A stretch of DNA of 64,000 nt, from the NCBI GenBank assembly GCA_025210525.1, contig JAOARP010000026.1:62001-126000 (forward strand), in the 5' to 3' direction. Origin of the DNA: Marinisporobacter sp. (GTDB taxonomy: Bacteria; Bacillota; Clostridia; Peptostreptococcales; Thermotaleaceae). The notes below the pieces were generated by a model. It was not told where the DNA came from and did no database searches. It saw only the letters and a list, made by a program, of their open reading frames with translations. This document shows, one piece after another, positions 36,184-44,146 of this stretch; position 1 is the first letter of the stretch; each line of letters opens with the position of its first letter. The position numbers were made by a program, and so were the translations under genes.

Positions 36184-36672
36184 ATGAAAAGACGAGATAA
36201 AATCAACTATTATCTTGATATTGCAGAAACGGTATTAAAGAGAGGTACTTGCTTAAGAAGGAACTATGGAGCGATTATTGTAAAAAATGATGAAATTATT
36301 TCTACAGGGTATTCCGGTGCCCCTAGAGGAAGAAAAAATTGTATAGACTTAGGCTATTGTATGAGAGATAAATTAAATATTCCAAGAGGGCAAATGTACG
36401 AAAAATGCAGATCTGTACATGCAGAAATGAATGCTTGTTTATCAGCTGCAAGAAGAGACATGATTGGTGCCACTTTATATTTAGTTGGAAGAGATGCCAA
36501 AACAAAAGAATTAATAAGGAATGCCAATTCTTGTGCTATGTGTAAGAGAATTATTATAAACTCTGGAATAGAGCGTGTGATCATTAGAGATGCTGAAGAT
36601 GTTTATAGAATGATAGATGTAGAGGCTTGGATTGATAACGATGATTCACTGACAGAAAAAATGGGATATTAG
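36184..36672 (+). CDS. dCMP deaminase family protein (ComEB-like)
   Basis: A 162-residue zinc-dependent deaminase that converts dCMP to dUMP, supplying thymidylate synthesis. Zinc-site motifs: HAEMNACLSAARRDM (His-Ala-Glu) and SCAMCKRIIINSG (Cys-x-x-Cys). The N-terminal block ETVLKRGTCLRRNYGAIIVK is typical. ATG 36184 is chosen, with AAGG four bases upstream and GGGGGAA further; an in-frame ATG at 36166 is possible. It is isolated between upp and the tagO-like gene, with its own probable promoter (TATAAT at 36006). Confidence 0.9.
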   Translation: MKRRDKINYYLDIAETVLKRGTCLRRNYGAIIVKNDEIISTGYSGAPRGRKNCIDLGYCMRDKLNIPRGQMYEKCRSVHAEMNACLSAARRDMIGATLYLVGRDAKTKELIRNANSCAMCKRIIINSGIERVIIRDAEDVYRMIDVEAWIDNDDSLTEKMGY

Positions 36673-36734
36673 GCTTTTTACAAGTATTTTGAAAAATAAG
36701 GAATAAAATTGATACGATTTGATAATATTTAACA

Positions 36735-36763
36735 TTGAGTTTTTGTAGTTTTTGCGATAAAAT
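36735..36763 (+). promoter_or_regulatory. Sigma-A promoter of tagO-mnaA
   Basis: TTGAGT (36735-36740), 17-bp spacer, TAAAAT (36758-36763). Confidence 0.65.
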
Positions 36764-36798
36764 GACTATGGATACGTGAAAATTAAGGGGTGTTTTTT

Positions 36799-37836
36799 GT
36801 GAATAAATACTTTTTTGTATTTTCTTTAGCCGCCATTGTATCATTTTGTATGACACCACTGGCGAAAAAAATTGCACATAAAATAGGTGCTATAGATGTG
36901 CCAAAGGATGAAAGACGTGTACATAAAAAGCCTATTCCAAGAATGGGTGGATTAGCTATATTTATAGGATTTATCGTGAGTGTACTCAAGTTTATTCCTT
37001 TAGATGGACCTATTAAGGGGATGCTAATAGGTGGGACCATGATCATCATTATGGGAATTATGGATGATATGAATCCTTTATCGGCAAAAGTAAAGTTAGC
37101 AGGACAAATTATGAGTGCAGCAGTTGCTGTTTACTATGGAGTAACCATTCAAGTACTAAATATCCCATTTGTTGATTACCAATTAAATGTTGAAGCTTTA
37201 GGACTTGGAATTCCTGTTACAATATTTTGGATTGTAGGGATTACAAATACGTTGAATTTAATAGATGGATTAGATGGGTTAGCGGCAGGTGTGGCTACTA
37301 TTGCGGCGATTTCTCTTTCTTATGTAGCATACTTTAATGAAAGTTACATAGCAGCAATGATTACATTAGCTATTGCTGGGTCTTGTATAGGTTTTTTACC
37401 TTATAACTTTAATCCTGCAAAAATATTTATGGGAGATACAGGTTCTTTATTTTTAGGCTATATGCTTGCTGTAACTTCTGTGTTTGGTCTGACGAAGGGA
37501 GCAGTTGCAATTGCTACAGTAGTTCCAGTTCTTGCTTTAGGGTTACCTATATTTGATACAACCTTTGCTATTCTTAGAAGAATACTAAATGGAAGACCTA
37601 TTATGGAGCCTGATAAGGGACATCTTCATCATAAACTTTTATCAACAGGAATGGGACAAAAGAGAACGGTTTTAATTCTCTATGCTATTAGTAGTGTACT
37701 AGGAGTAAGTGCAGCCCTTATGACTAGACGCGTTAGCTGGGATTTATTATTTATTCTTATAGCAGCGTGTGCACTGATGTATATCAGTCTTGGGATGCAA
37801 CCTTATGAAAAACAAAAAACGAGTCATAAAGAATAG
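36799..37836 (+). CDS. tagO: Undecaprenyl-phosphate N-acetylglucosaminyl-1-phosphate transferase (TagO/WecA family)
   Basis: A 345-residue polytopic enzyme of the MraY/WecA family with about ten helices. It transfers GlcNAc-1-P from UDP-GlcNAc to undecaprenyl phosphate, the first step of teichoic acid or secondary wall polymer synthesis. Motifs: VPKDERRVHKKPIPRMGGLA, the Mg2+-binding IMDDMNP, TNTLNLIDGLDGLAAG, IFMGDTGSLFLGY and PDKGHLHHKLL. GTG 36799 fits AAGGGG eight bases upstream better than GTG 36790. mnaA follows and makes UDP-ManNAc, so the pair supplies wall-polymer linkage sugars, to which the SLH proteins of this window might bind. Confidence 0.92.
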   Translation: MNKYFFVFSLAAIVSFCMTPLAKKIAHKIGAIDVPKDERRVHKKPIPRMGGLAIFIGFIVSVLKFIPLDGPIKGMLIGGTMIIIMGIMDDMNPLSAKVKLAGQIMSAAVAVYYGVTIQVLNIPFVDYQLNVEALGLGIPVTIFWIVGITNTLNLIDGLDGLAAGVATIAAISLSYVAYFNESYIAAMITLAIAGSCIGFLPYNFNPAKIFMGDTGSLFLGYMLAVTSVFGLTKGAVAIATVVPVLALGLPIFDTTFAILRRILNGRPIMEPDKGHLHHKLLSTGMGQKRTVLILYAISSVLGVSAALMTRRVSWDLLFILIAACALMYISLGMQPYEKQKTSHKE

Positions 37837-37863
37837 AACCAGGAATATTTCCTGGTTTTTCTA
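37837..37863 (+). terminator. Terminator-like hairpin between tagO and mnaA
   Basis: AACCAGGAA and TTCCTGGTT arms with a short loop, followed by TTTCTATT. mnaA has no obvious promoter after it, so read-through or attenuation is likely. Confidence 0.65.
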
Positions 37864-37883
37864 TTAGATAGGAGGAGAAATTT

Positions 37884-39002
37884 ATGAACAAACTAAAGAT
37901 CATGTCTATATTTGGGACAAGACCAGAAGCTATAAAAATGGCTCCAGTAGTAAAAGCACTTGAGGCAGATGAAAGAACCGAGTCTGTTATTTGTGTAACG
38001 GCTCAGCATAGGGAAATGCTTGATCAAGTGCTGGATTTGTTTTCTATAGAGCCTGATTATGATTTAAATATCATGAAGCCTGGACAAACTTTAAGTCAGA
38101 TTACATCAAGAGCCCTTACAGGACTAGAGAAGGTAATTGAAGAGGTAAAACCAGATATGGTTTTAGTTCATGGAGATACAACAACAACTTTTGTGGGAGC
38201 ATTAGCTGCCTTTTACAGTCAAGTAAAGGTAGGGCATGTAGAAGCAGGACTGAGAAGTCATAATATGTATTCACCTTATCCTGAAGAGATGAATAGAACC
38301 CTTACAGGAAGAATGAGTCATCTTCATTTCTCCCCTACAAAAGGAAATAGAGAAAACCTACTAAGAGAAGGAATAAAAGAGCAAGATATTATTATAACAG
38401 GAAATACGGTTATTGATGCACTCCTTCAAGTAGTAAGAGATGATTATACTTATGAAGATGAGCGATTGAATCAGATTGATTATGAAAACAAAAAAGTAAT
38501 CCTAATGACTTCTCACAGAAGAGAAAACTTAGGACAACCTATGGTCAATATTTTTTCTGCTGTAAAAGAGGTGGTGGAGAAAAATGAAGAAGTAGAAGTG
38601 GTATTTCCTGATCACTTGAATCCAAAGGTAAGAAATTTAGCCTATGAAATATTAGGGGAGGTAGAAAGAGTACATTTAATTGAGCCTTTAGATTATGAGC
38701 CTTTTGCTAATTTAATAGGAAAAGCCTATTTGATTTTAACAGATTCTGGTGGCATTCAAGAAGAAGCCCCTTCTTTAGGAAAGCCTGTACTTGTTCTTAG
38801 AACAGAAACAGAAAGACCAGAAGCAGTAGAGGCAGGTACTGTAAAAATGGCAGGAGTAGAAAAAGAGGAAATCATTAAGCTAACGAATGAACTCATCAAT
38901 GATGAAGAAGCTTATAAAAAAATGGCAAACGCAGTAAACCCTTATGGCGATGGAAAAGCAGCAAAGAAAATTGTAGAAACTATAAAAAGTTTTTTGGGAT
39001 AA
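37884..39002 (+). CDS. mnaA: UDP-N-acetylglucosamine 2-epimerase (non-hydrolysing)
   Basis: A 372-residue GT-B-fold enzyme interconverting UDP-GlcNAc and UDP-ManNAc. Typical sequence: MSIFGTRPEAIKMAPVVKAL, VHGDTTTTFVGALAAFY, GHVEAGLRSHNMYSPYPEEM, HRRENLGQPM and LTDSGGIQEEAPSLGKPVL. Length is standard. ATG follows AGGAGGAGAAATTT. It adjoins tagO, and the products serve wall-polymer biosynthesis. Confidence 0.95.
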   Translation: MNKLKIMSIFGTRPEAIKMAPVVKALEADERTESVICVTAQHREMLDQVLDLFSIEPDYDLNIMKPGQTLSQITSRALTGLEKVIEEVKPDMVLVHGDTTTTFVGALAAFYSQVKVGHVEAGLRSHNMYSPYPEEMNRTLTGRMSHLHFSPTKGNRENLLREGIKEQDIIITGNTVIDALLQVVRDDYTYEDERLNQIDYENKKVILMTSHRRENLGQPMVNIFSAVKEVVEKNEEVEVVFPDHLNPKVRNLAYEILGEVERVHLIEPLDYEPFANLIGKAYLILTDSGGIQEEAPSLGKPVLVLRTETERPEAVEAGTVKMAGVEKEEIIKLTNELINDEEAYKKMANAVNPYGDGKAAKKIVETIKSFLG

Positions 39003-39147
39003 CGTTTTCCTGAGATATACTGAGGAATTACTAGGATAAATCAGGAAAATATAGAAAATTGAAAATAACGAAACAATTTGCCTTGAAATAATTCTTGCGC
39101 TTCTTTTTAAATTTTTATACAATGAAAAAAAGAAATTTGGTGATGAA

Positions 39148-39483
39148 ATGAAAGAATATAGCGAAAATACAGTCTATTTTATTTCTTATGCAAAGTTGCC
39201 TATGGAAATTTCTGCTGCAAATATGCATAAGGTTGTAGGCGTAGGACTCATTATCAATGAAGATACAGGAGTTATAGAAGATACCTCTTGTACATTACTT
39301 ACAGAAGAAGCAAGAAAATTTATTAAACAAGTGATTATAGGATATAATGTTCATGAAAATGGTATTGAACCATTGATTGATAAGATCAAAAAGAGATTTC
39401 ATGGTTCTTCTCAAAAGGCAATATGTGTTGCGATTAAGGGGACTTATGAAAAGTATATGATTTGGAAAAATGAAAATAAATAA
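39148..39483 (+). CDS. DUF3870 domain-containing protein
   Basis: A 111-residue soluble protein of the DUF3870 family (YFISYAKLPMEISAANMHKV; a conserved VGLIINEDTGVIEDTSCTLL; KKRFHGSSQKAICVAIKGTYEKY). The family has no established function. It lies upstream of the symporter-aminotransferase-BKACE cluster in the same orientation, separated by a structured 150-bp region, so it may belong to that system as a regulator or accessory protein. ATG follows TTGGTGATGAA. A weak promoter (TTGCGC, 17 bp, TACAAT; 39095-39123) precedes it. Being small, with a charged C-terminus and no DNA-binding motif, it could bind a small ligand. Confidence 0.75.
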   Translation: MKEYSENTVYFISYAKLPMEISAANMHKVVGVGLIINEDTGVIEDTSCTLLTEEARKFIKQVIIGYNVHENGIEPLIDKIKKRFHGSSQKAICVAIKGTYEKYMIWKNENK

Positions 39484-39534
39484 TTGCTGCTTTGCTTGCA
39501 GTAAGCATGTAACCCATACTTACTAAGTGAGTAA
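39484..39534 (+). promoter_or_regulatory. Leader-type hairpins upstream of symporter gene
   Basis: CTGC (39487-39490) can pair with GCAG (39498-39501), while AGTAAG (39500-39505) pairs with CTTACT (39519-39524). The two hairpins overlap and cannot form together. A terminator hairpin follows directly. The layout recalls an attenuator or riboswitch, but no known class is recognised. Confidence 0.4.
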
Positions 39535-39591
39535 AATCCAGTACATTAAGTTACACCGTAGTGTGTGCCTTTTTGTACTGGATTTTTTTAT
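39535..39591 (+). terminator. Branched terminator upstream of symporter gene
   Basis: AATCCAGTAC (39535-39544) and GTACTGGATT (39575-39584) enclose an inner ACAC/GTGT hairpin; seven Ts follow. It may end the DUF3870 transcript or control entry into the symporter operon. Confidence 0.8.
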
Positions 39592-39691
39592 TTGAAGTTA
39601 TTCATCATGTCAAATTTTAAAAGAAAGGAGGTGCTTTTGTAATAAAAAAGCTTTTAGCAAGGAAAAAATACAAAAAGATGGAGGAAAATGA

Positions 39692-40987
39692 ATGAAAAAA
39701 ACTAAATTAAAGTTATTTCACAAAATATTTATTGGACTGATCTTAGGGGCAGTATTAGGTTTTGTTTTCAGTAATATGGGTGGCGAAGAAAATGCATTTG
39801 TAGCCAAATGTGTACCAATATTTGCTTTCTTAGGCGATTTATTCTTAAAACTAATTAGAATGGTTGTTGTACCTTTAGTATTTTTCTCGATTATTAGTGG
39901 TGTTGCTAATTTAGGTGATATCAAGAAACTTAGAAGTATTGGTGTTAAATCGATTTTATTTTTCTTTGGAACAGCTTTTTGTGCAGTAACTATCGGACTT
40001 GTTTTAGCACATATTATTCAACCAGGAGCAGGAATACAATTAGGAGAAGCTGCAAATAGTGTAGAAGTAAAAGAACTTCCAGGTATTGCAGATACAATCT
40101 TAGGATTTTTCCCTAAAAATCCAATTGAATCCATGGCACAAGGTAAAATGCTACACATTATTTCTTTCAGTGTATTCATTGGAGCAGCATTATTGATGAT
40201 GGGTGAAAAAGGAAAAGAATTGATTGGTTTAGTGGATAAAACTTCAGAAGTAATGTTTAAGATTACAGATATCGTAGTTCAAATTACACCTTATGGAGTA
40301 TTTGGATTAATGGCTAAGGCAACTACAAAATTTGGTTTAAAAATATTCGGACCAATATCAAAATTTATATTGACAGATTATTTAGCATCTATCATTCATA
40401 TAGCAATTGTATATACTTTAGTATTAGTTGTATTTGGTAAAGTTAACCCAATTAAGTTCTATAAAAAAGCATTCCAAACTTGGTTGGTTGCATTTAGTAC
40501 ATGTAGTTCTATGGCAACATTACCTGTAACCATGAGGATTGCAGATGAAGAACTAGGTATTCCAAAGGAAAATGCAAGCTTTGTATTACCCCTAGGTGCT
40601 ACAGCAAATATGAATGGTACATCTATCTACTTTGGAATTATCGTATTATTTGCAGCACAAATTTATGGAATTGAATTAAGCTTTAAAATGCAAGCATTAC
40701 TAGTATTGCAGGCAACTTTATTATCTGTAGGCTGTGCAGCAGTACCTCAGGTAGGATTATTAATCAGTATTGCACTTCTTACAAGTATGGGATTACCACT
40801 TGATGGAATTGCACTAGTTGCAGGTATTTATAGAATAGTTGATCAGGCACATACTTCTACAAATGCATTAGGAGATTTAGTAGTTTCTACTACTGTAGCT
40901 GGTATGGAGGGTGACTTGGATAGAGATAAATTTGAAAATGGTGGTATGTTCGCAAAAAGCAAGACTATAGAAAATAAAGCAGCTTAA
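39692..40987 (+). CDS. Dicarboxylate/amino acid:cation symporter (DAACS/SDF family)
   Basis: A 431-residue secondary transporter of the GltPh/DctA fold, eight helices plus two re-entrant hairpins. HP1 is STCSSMATLPVTM, the helix 7 cation motif is NMNGT (NMDGT in GltPh), and helix 8 reads GIYRIVDQAHTSTNALGD. By eye alignment, GltPh Asp394 (amino-group ligand), Thr398, Asn401 and Asp405 are kept, but Arg397, which binds the side-chain carboxylate, is His, and the HP1 Arg is also absent. An amino acid without a normal acidic side chain is therefore likely. ATG follows GGAGGAAA and overlaps a short upstream frame (ATGA). It is first in a row with an aminotransferase and a BKACE. Confidence 0.9.
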   Translation: MKKTKLKLFHKIFIGLILGAVLGFVFSNMGGEENAFVAKCVPIFAFLGDLFLKLIRMVVVPLVFFSIISGVANLGDIKKLRSIGVKSILFFFGTAFCAVTIGLVLAHIIQPGAGIQLGEAANSVEVKELPGIADTILGFFPKNPIESMAQGKMLHIISFSVFIGAALLMMGEKGKELIGLVDKTSEVMFKITDIVVQITPYGVFGLMAKATTKFGLKIFGPISKFILTDYLASIIHIAIVYTLVLVVFGKVNPIKFYKKAFQTWLVAFSTCSSMATLPVTMRIADEELGIPKENASFVLPLGATANMNGTSIYFGIIVLFAAQIYGIELSFKMQALLVLQATLLSVGCAAVPQVGLLISIALLTSMGLPLDGIALVAGIYRIVDQAHTSTNALGDLVVSTTVAGMEGDLDRDKFENGGMFAKSKTIENKAA

Positions 40988-41030
40988 TATGTGTTAAACT
41001 AAAAATAAATTATATAAAGGGGTTTTGAAA

Positions 41031-42389
41031 ATGAGCTTAAATAAAGCACCTAAAAATCATGTGTTTTACAGAAATCAAAATTGGCATTATCCTGAAATTG
41101 AAAGAGGAGAAGGAATCTACTTATATGATAAAAATGGGAAAAAATATATAGATGGATGCTCGGGCTCTGCTGTTGCGAATATCGGTCATGGAAATAAAGA
41201 AATAGCAGCGTTTACGAAGGAACATATGGAAAGAATCGCTTTTACTCATCTTTCGAGATGGACAGTAGATAGTATTGAAAAATGTGCACAGAAGGTTGCT
41301 GAGTGGGCACCAGGAGATTTGAATCATGTATATTTTGTATCGGGGGGATCTGAATCAACAGAAACAGCTATGAAAATGGCGAGACAATATTTCGTTGAAA
41401 GAGATGGAGAAGGAACTAGCAAATGGAAGGTTATTTCTAAATGGAATGCATTCCATGGAAACACCCTTGGGTCGTTATCGATGACGGGGATTACTGGAAG
41501 AAGAAAGATTTATGATCCTATGCTTGTAAACTTTCCTAAGATTCCTCAATTCTATCATTATAGAAATCCATGGGGATCTGAAACATTAGAAGAAACAAGT
41601 GTGAAAGCCGCTGAGGCTTTAGAAGCTGAAATATTACGTCAAGGACCAGGGAATATTGCAGCATTTATTACGGAGCCAGTAGTAGGTTCAGCAGCTCCAG
41701 GGGCTCATCCAACAAAGACTTATTTTAAGATGGTAAGAGAAATTTGTGATAAGTATGATGTATTATTGATTGTAGATGAGGTAATGGCTGGTTTTGGTAG
41801 AACAGGAAAAAGATTTGCAGTAGAACATTTTGATGTTGTGCCAGATATTATTACTACTGCCAAGGGAATGAGCTGTGGATATACTCCTATGGGTGCATGT
41901 ATTGCATCAGATAAAATATTTAACACCATCATGGTAGAAGGAAGTGGACACTTTGTTCATGGGCATACTTATGCTGGAAATCCTTTATCCTGTGGAATTG
42001 CAAATAAGGTAATCGAAATTATGGAAAGAGAAGATTATGTAGAAAATGCAGCAACACAAGGGCAGTATCTAATGGAAAAAATGCAAGAACTGTATAAATA
42101 TCCTATTGTAGGAGATATTCGTGGAAAAGGGTTAATGATTGGTGTTGAATTTGTAAAGAATCAAGACACAAAAGAATCCTTTGATGTGAAAGAAAACATA
42201 AAGGGTATTTTAACAAATAATTGTTTAGAAGAAGGCTTGGTCATCTATCCTGGAGGAGGAAGTGTAGATGGGGTAAGAGGAGATCACTGCTTAATTGCAC
42301 CACCTATTAATATTACAAAAGAAGAAGTAGATGAATTATTTACAGCTTTTGAAAAAGGAATTCAAAAGACGATCAATATGGTTAAATAA
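41031..42389 (+). CDS. Class III (omega-type) PLP-dependent aminotransferase
   Basis: A 452-residue fold-type I enzyme of aminotransferase class III, the class that acts on beta- and omega-amino groups. PLP-site motifs: VSGGSESTETAMKMARQY, NAFHGNTLGSLSMTG, ITEPVVGSAAPGAHP, IVDEVMAGFGRTGK and DIITTAKGMSCGYTPMGACI with the Schiff-base Lys. ATG 41031 is preferred, eight bases after AAAGGGG. It sits 43 bp after the symporter and before a BKACE, so its product is probably a beta-keto acid made from an imported beta-amino acid. Pyruvate or 2-oxoglutarate would accept the amino group; the acceptor cannot be read. Confidence 0.9.
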   Translation: MSLNKAPKNHVFYRNQNWHYPEIERGEGIYLYDKNGKKYIDGCSGSAVANIGHGNKEIAAFTKEHMERIAFTHLSRWTVDSIEKCAQKVAEWAPGDLNHVYFVSGGSESTETAMKMARQYFVERDGEGTSKWKVISKWNAFHGNTLGSLSMTGITGRRKIYDPMLVNFPKIPQFYHYRNPWGSETLEETSVKAAEALEAEILRQGPGNIAAFITEPVVGSAAPGAHPTKTYFKMVREICDKYDVLLIVDEVMAGFGRTGKRFAVEHFDVVPDIITTAKGMSCGYTPMGACIASDKIFNTIMVEGSGHFVHGHTYAGNPLSCGIANKVIEIMEREDYVENAATQGQYLMEKMQELYKYPIVGDIRGKGLMIGVEFVKNQDTKESFDVKENIKGILTNNCLEEGLVIYPGGGSVDGVRGDHCLIAPPINITKEEVDELFTAFEKGIQKTINMVK

Positions 42390-42427
42390 TAAATAAAAAA
42401 AGGGCATTGTTGTAAATTAAGAAGATT

Positions 42428-42467
42428 TCTCTTGTGTTAAGAATGGGCGCTTAACACAAGAGATTTT
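42428..42467 (+). terminator. Strong hairpin between aminotransferase and BKACE genes
   Basis: Perfect 14-bp stem TCTCTTGTGTTAAG (42428-42441) with CTTAACACAAGAGA (42450-42463), loop AATGGGCG, followed by TTTTCC. Another TAACACAG copy follows at 42473. It may be a partial terminator or an mRNA-processing barrier within the operon. Confidence 0.6.
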
Positions 42468-42512
42468 CCATCTAACACAGAAAGAGCTAAATAATCCTAG
42501 GAGGAATAAAAT

Positions 42513-43328
42513 ATGGAAAAATTAATTATAACCCTTGCACACACAGGAAATGTTCCAACAAAATCATTAAATCCACATACACCTGTTACAATAGATGAAA
42601 TTGTAGAAGACATTAAAGTTTGCAGAAACTTAGGTGCTGCTGTTGCGCATATTCATGTAAGAGATGAAGAAGAAAAACCAACGAGCAGAAGAAATTTATT
42701 TGAAAAGGTTTTAAAAAGACTAGATGAAGAAAAAGTAGACATTATCAGACAAGTATCTACTGGTGCAAGAGGAGGAGAAAACACCATTGAATGGAGAGGT
42801 CAAATGTTAGATTTACCAGGGGCTGAAATGGCAAGTCTATCAACTGGGTCATCAAACTTTCCAACAAGTGTAAATGCTAATTCTCCAGAATTAATTGAAG
42901 CTTTAGCTAAGAAAATGTATGAAAATGGTATTAAACCGGAGATTGAAGCCTTTGATGTAGGAATGATTGACAATGCTAGAAGACTTCTTAAAAAAGGAAT
43001 TTTAAAAGGACCTCTTCATTTTAATTTTGTTATGAATGTGCCAGGTGCTATTGCAGGAACTCCTAAAAATTTAATGCATATGGTAGAATGTCTACCTCAA
43101 GGCTCTACCTTTAATGTATCAGGAATTGGAGCTTCTCAAGTAAATATGATAGGAATGGCAATCATATTAGGAGGACATGTAAGAACTGGATTAGAAGATG
43201 TAATTAAATATGATAAAAATACTTTAGCTAGCAATGCGATGCTTATAGAAAGAGTTGTAAGAATGACTAAAGAATTTGGAAGAGAAATTGCGGCACCTGA
43301 TGAAGCACGAAAAATTTTAAGCTTGTAA
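42513..43328 (+). CDS. Beta-keto acid cleavage enzyme (BKACE family), substrate not the lysine intermediate
   Basis: A 271-residue BKACE (PF05853), homologous to kce at 22114. Metal and catalytic residues are kept: His46 and His48 in VAHIHVRD, Ser82 in VSTGA, and GGHVRTGLEDV for the Arg/Glu/Asp cluster. Position 14, Glu in Kce where it holds the substrate amino group, is Val here, and the neighbouring residue 10 is His. A deaminated, probably uncharged beta-keto acid is therefore expected. The reaction would be beta-keto acid plus acetyl-CoA giving acyl-CoA plus acetoacetate. The aminotransferase upstream could supply the keto acid, and the CoA-transferase downstream could activate acetoacetate. 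ATG follows AGGAGGA. Confidence 0.88.
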   Translation: MEKLIITLAHTGNVPTKSLNPHTPVTIDEIVEDIKVCRNLGAAVAHIHVRDEEEKPTSRRNLFEKVLKRLDEEKVDIIRQVSTGARGGENTIEWRGQMLDLPGAEMASLSTGSSNFPTSVNANSPELIEALAKKMYENGIKPEIEAFDVGMIDNARRLLKKGILKGPLHFNFVMNVPGAIAGTPKNLMHMVECLPQGSTFNVSGIGASQVNMIGMAIILGGHVRTGLEDVIKYDKNTLASNAMLIERVVRMTKEFGREIAAPDEARKILSL

Positions 43329-43375
43329 AGTGAAAATTTTAGGATTATAGGATAAGAACTTTCACTTTTTTATTA
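43327..43375 (+). terminator. Terminator after BKACE gene
   Basis: AAAGTGAAA (43327-43335) and TTTCACTTT (43360-43368) arms with a long loop and T run. The CoA-transferase genes may use their own promoter. Confidence 0.7.
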
Positions 43376-43495
43376 TAATTATTTACAACATCATACAAAA
43401 ATATAATAAAATTTGCAAAAAAGGGAGCAATTTGTCGCATTTATATGATAAAATGATAGAGGCTTAGGCATGGGTCATTTACGGAGGTGTTTGTT

Positions 43496-44143
43496 TTGAA
43501 AAAAGTAGTTACATTAGAAGAAGCTATGAGTCATATTAAAGATGGTATGTCAATTATGATTGGTGGATTTATGGCTGTGGGTACACCAGAAAAATTCATG
43601 GACGCACTAGTAGAAAAGGGCGTGAAGGATCTTACTATCATTGGAAATGATGCAGGATGGCCAGATAAAGGAATTGGTAAATTAGTAATGAACAAGCAGG
43701 TGAAAAAAATTATTGCGTCCCATGTGGGACTAAACCCTGAAGTAGGAAGACAAATGAATGCAGGGGAAATAGAATGCGAATTAGTGCCACAAGGAACTCT
43801 TGCAGAAAGAGTAAGAGCAGGTGGAAATGGACTAGGTGGTATCTTAACACCAACAGGAGTTGGAACCATCGTAGAAGAAGGTAAAGAAAAGATTACAGTA
43901 GATGGAAAAGACTATCTTTTAGAAAAGCCATTAAAAGCAGATGTTGCTTTAGTTGGTGCTAGTATTTCAGACAAAAAAGGAAACCTTTACTTTAATAAGG
44001 CAACTAGAAATTTCAATCCACTTATGGCAACTGCAGCTGAATTAGTAATCGTAGGAGCTGAAAAAGTGGTTGAGGTTGGAGAAATTGATGGAAACGATGT
44101 GGTGACTCCAGCACTTTATGTTGACTATATTGTGGAGGTGTAG
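43496..44143 (+). CDS. ctfA: Acetoacetate/butyrate-type CoA-transferase, subunit A
   Basis: A 215-residue family I CoA-transferase alpha subunit. The glycine-rich IMIGGFMAVGTPEKFMDALV and LAERVRAGGNGLGGILTPTG are family signatures (AtoD/CtfA/ScoA). With subunit B it exchanges CoA between acyl-CoA and acetoacetate. TTG 43496 is used because GGAGG lies eight bases upstream; GTG 43487 lies inside that site. Subunit B starts three bases after the stop, so the two are translationally coupled. The pair could serve both the adjacent BKACE route and the lysine route (kal-kce), since both yield acetoacetate. Confidence 0.92.
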   Translation: MKKVVTLEEAMSHIKDGMSIMIGGFMAVGTPEKFMDALVEKGVKDLTIIGNDAGWPDKGIGKLVMNKQVKKIIASHVGLNPEVGRQMNAGEIECELVPQGTLAERVRAGGNGLGGILTPTGVGTIVEEGKEKITVDGKDYLLEKPLKADVALVGASISDKKGNLYFNKATRNFNPLMATAAELVIVGAEKVVEVGEIDGNDVVTPALYVDYIVEV

Positions 44144-44146
44144 AAG

